Shown here in pieces: positions 6,894-6,945 of a stretch of 6,945 nucleotides of DNA. The DNA comes from an uncultured Chitinophagaceae bacterium (GTDB taxonomy: Bacteria; Bacteroidota; Bacteroidia; Chitinophagales; Chitinophagaceae). The notes beneath the pieces were generated by a model that had not been told where the DNA came from, did no database searches, and worked only from the letters and a program-made list of their open reading frames with translations. Each line of letters opens with the position of its first letter. Position 1 is the stretch's first letter. Made by a program: the position numbers and the translations under genes. Location: contig CAMPGG010000188.1 of assembly GCA_946885335.1 (NCBI GenBank), positions 1 through 6,945 on the forward strand. The letters run 5' to 3'.

Positions 6894-6945
6894 ATTTCGA
6901 TTCGCAGTGAAAATTCATTTAGGAAAATAACATAAGAGATGTCAG

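Noticed and set aside
6894..6945. TGAAAATTCA near-palindrome after the lipoprotein gene as a terminator
   Set aside because: The arms are 4 bp, the sequence is AT-rich, and there is no T-run.

Overview
The window looks like chromosomal DNA from a Bacteroidota species, possibly a Chitinophagaceae-type member. The DNA is AT-rich, with A-rich leaders and no strong Shine-Dalgarno sequences. It holds a TonB-dependent receptor with an N-terminal carboxypeptidase-regulatory-like domain, LytS-type (His_kinase, PF06580-like) sensor kinases paired with a LytTR response regulator, and a lipoprotein whose modified cysteine is followed by KKDS. The genus is inferred from these features, not demonstrated.

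Layout. Positions 1-191 are non-coding as far as I can see. From 6119 down to 192 the minus strand carries four tightly packed genes in the transcription order kinase A (6119-4914), kinase B (4927-3731), LytTR response regulator (3738-2965), TonB-dependent receptor (2927-192). The first two junctions overlap by 14 and 8 bases, and the last gap is 37 bases with no visible terminator, so they probably form one operon. A divergent non-coding region of about 220 bases (6120-6338) separates this operon from a plus-strand lipoprotein gene (6339-6893). That region contains a perfect 7-bp inverted repeat. The last 52 bases show nothing I can call.

How the genes may work together. Kinases A and B are tandem paralogues with the same plan: four membrane segments, a short coiled-coil linker, a LytS-type H-box and a GHKL ATPase domain. 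Kinase A has the residues expected of an active enzyme. Kinase B has lost the phosphoacceptor histidine (Ala201) and has changes in the N-box and G-box, while its dimerisation and linker segments and reading frame are intact. It looks like a retained pseudokinase. The simplest model is that kinase A, alone or as a heteromer with B, phosphorylates the LytTR regulator. That regulator would control this operon, including the outer-membrane receptor, and perhaps the divergent lipoprotein gene. Neither the signal nor the receptor's substrate can be read from the sequence.

The points most worth a second look are the pseudokinase, and the fact that both kinase genes end in a Tyr-Ala codon pair (TAT GCn) that contains the start codon of the next gene. 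The second suggests that the gene junction was duplicated along with the kinase.
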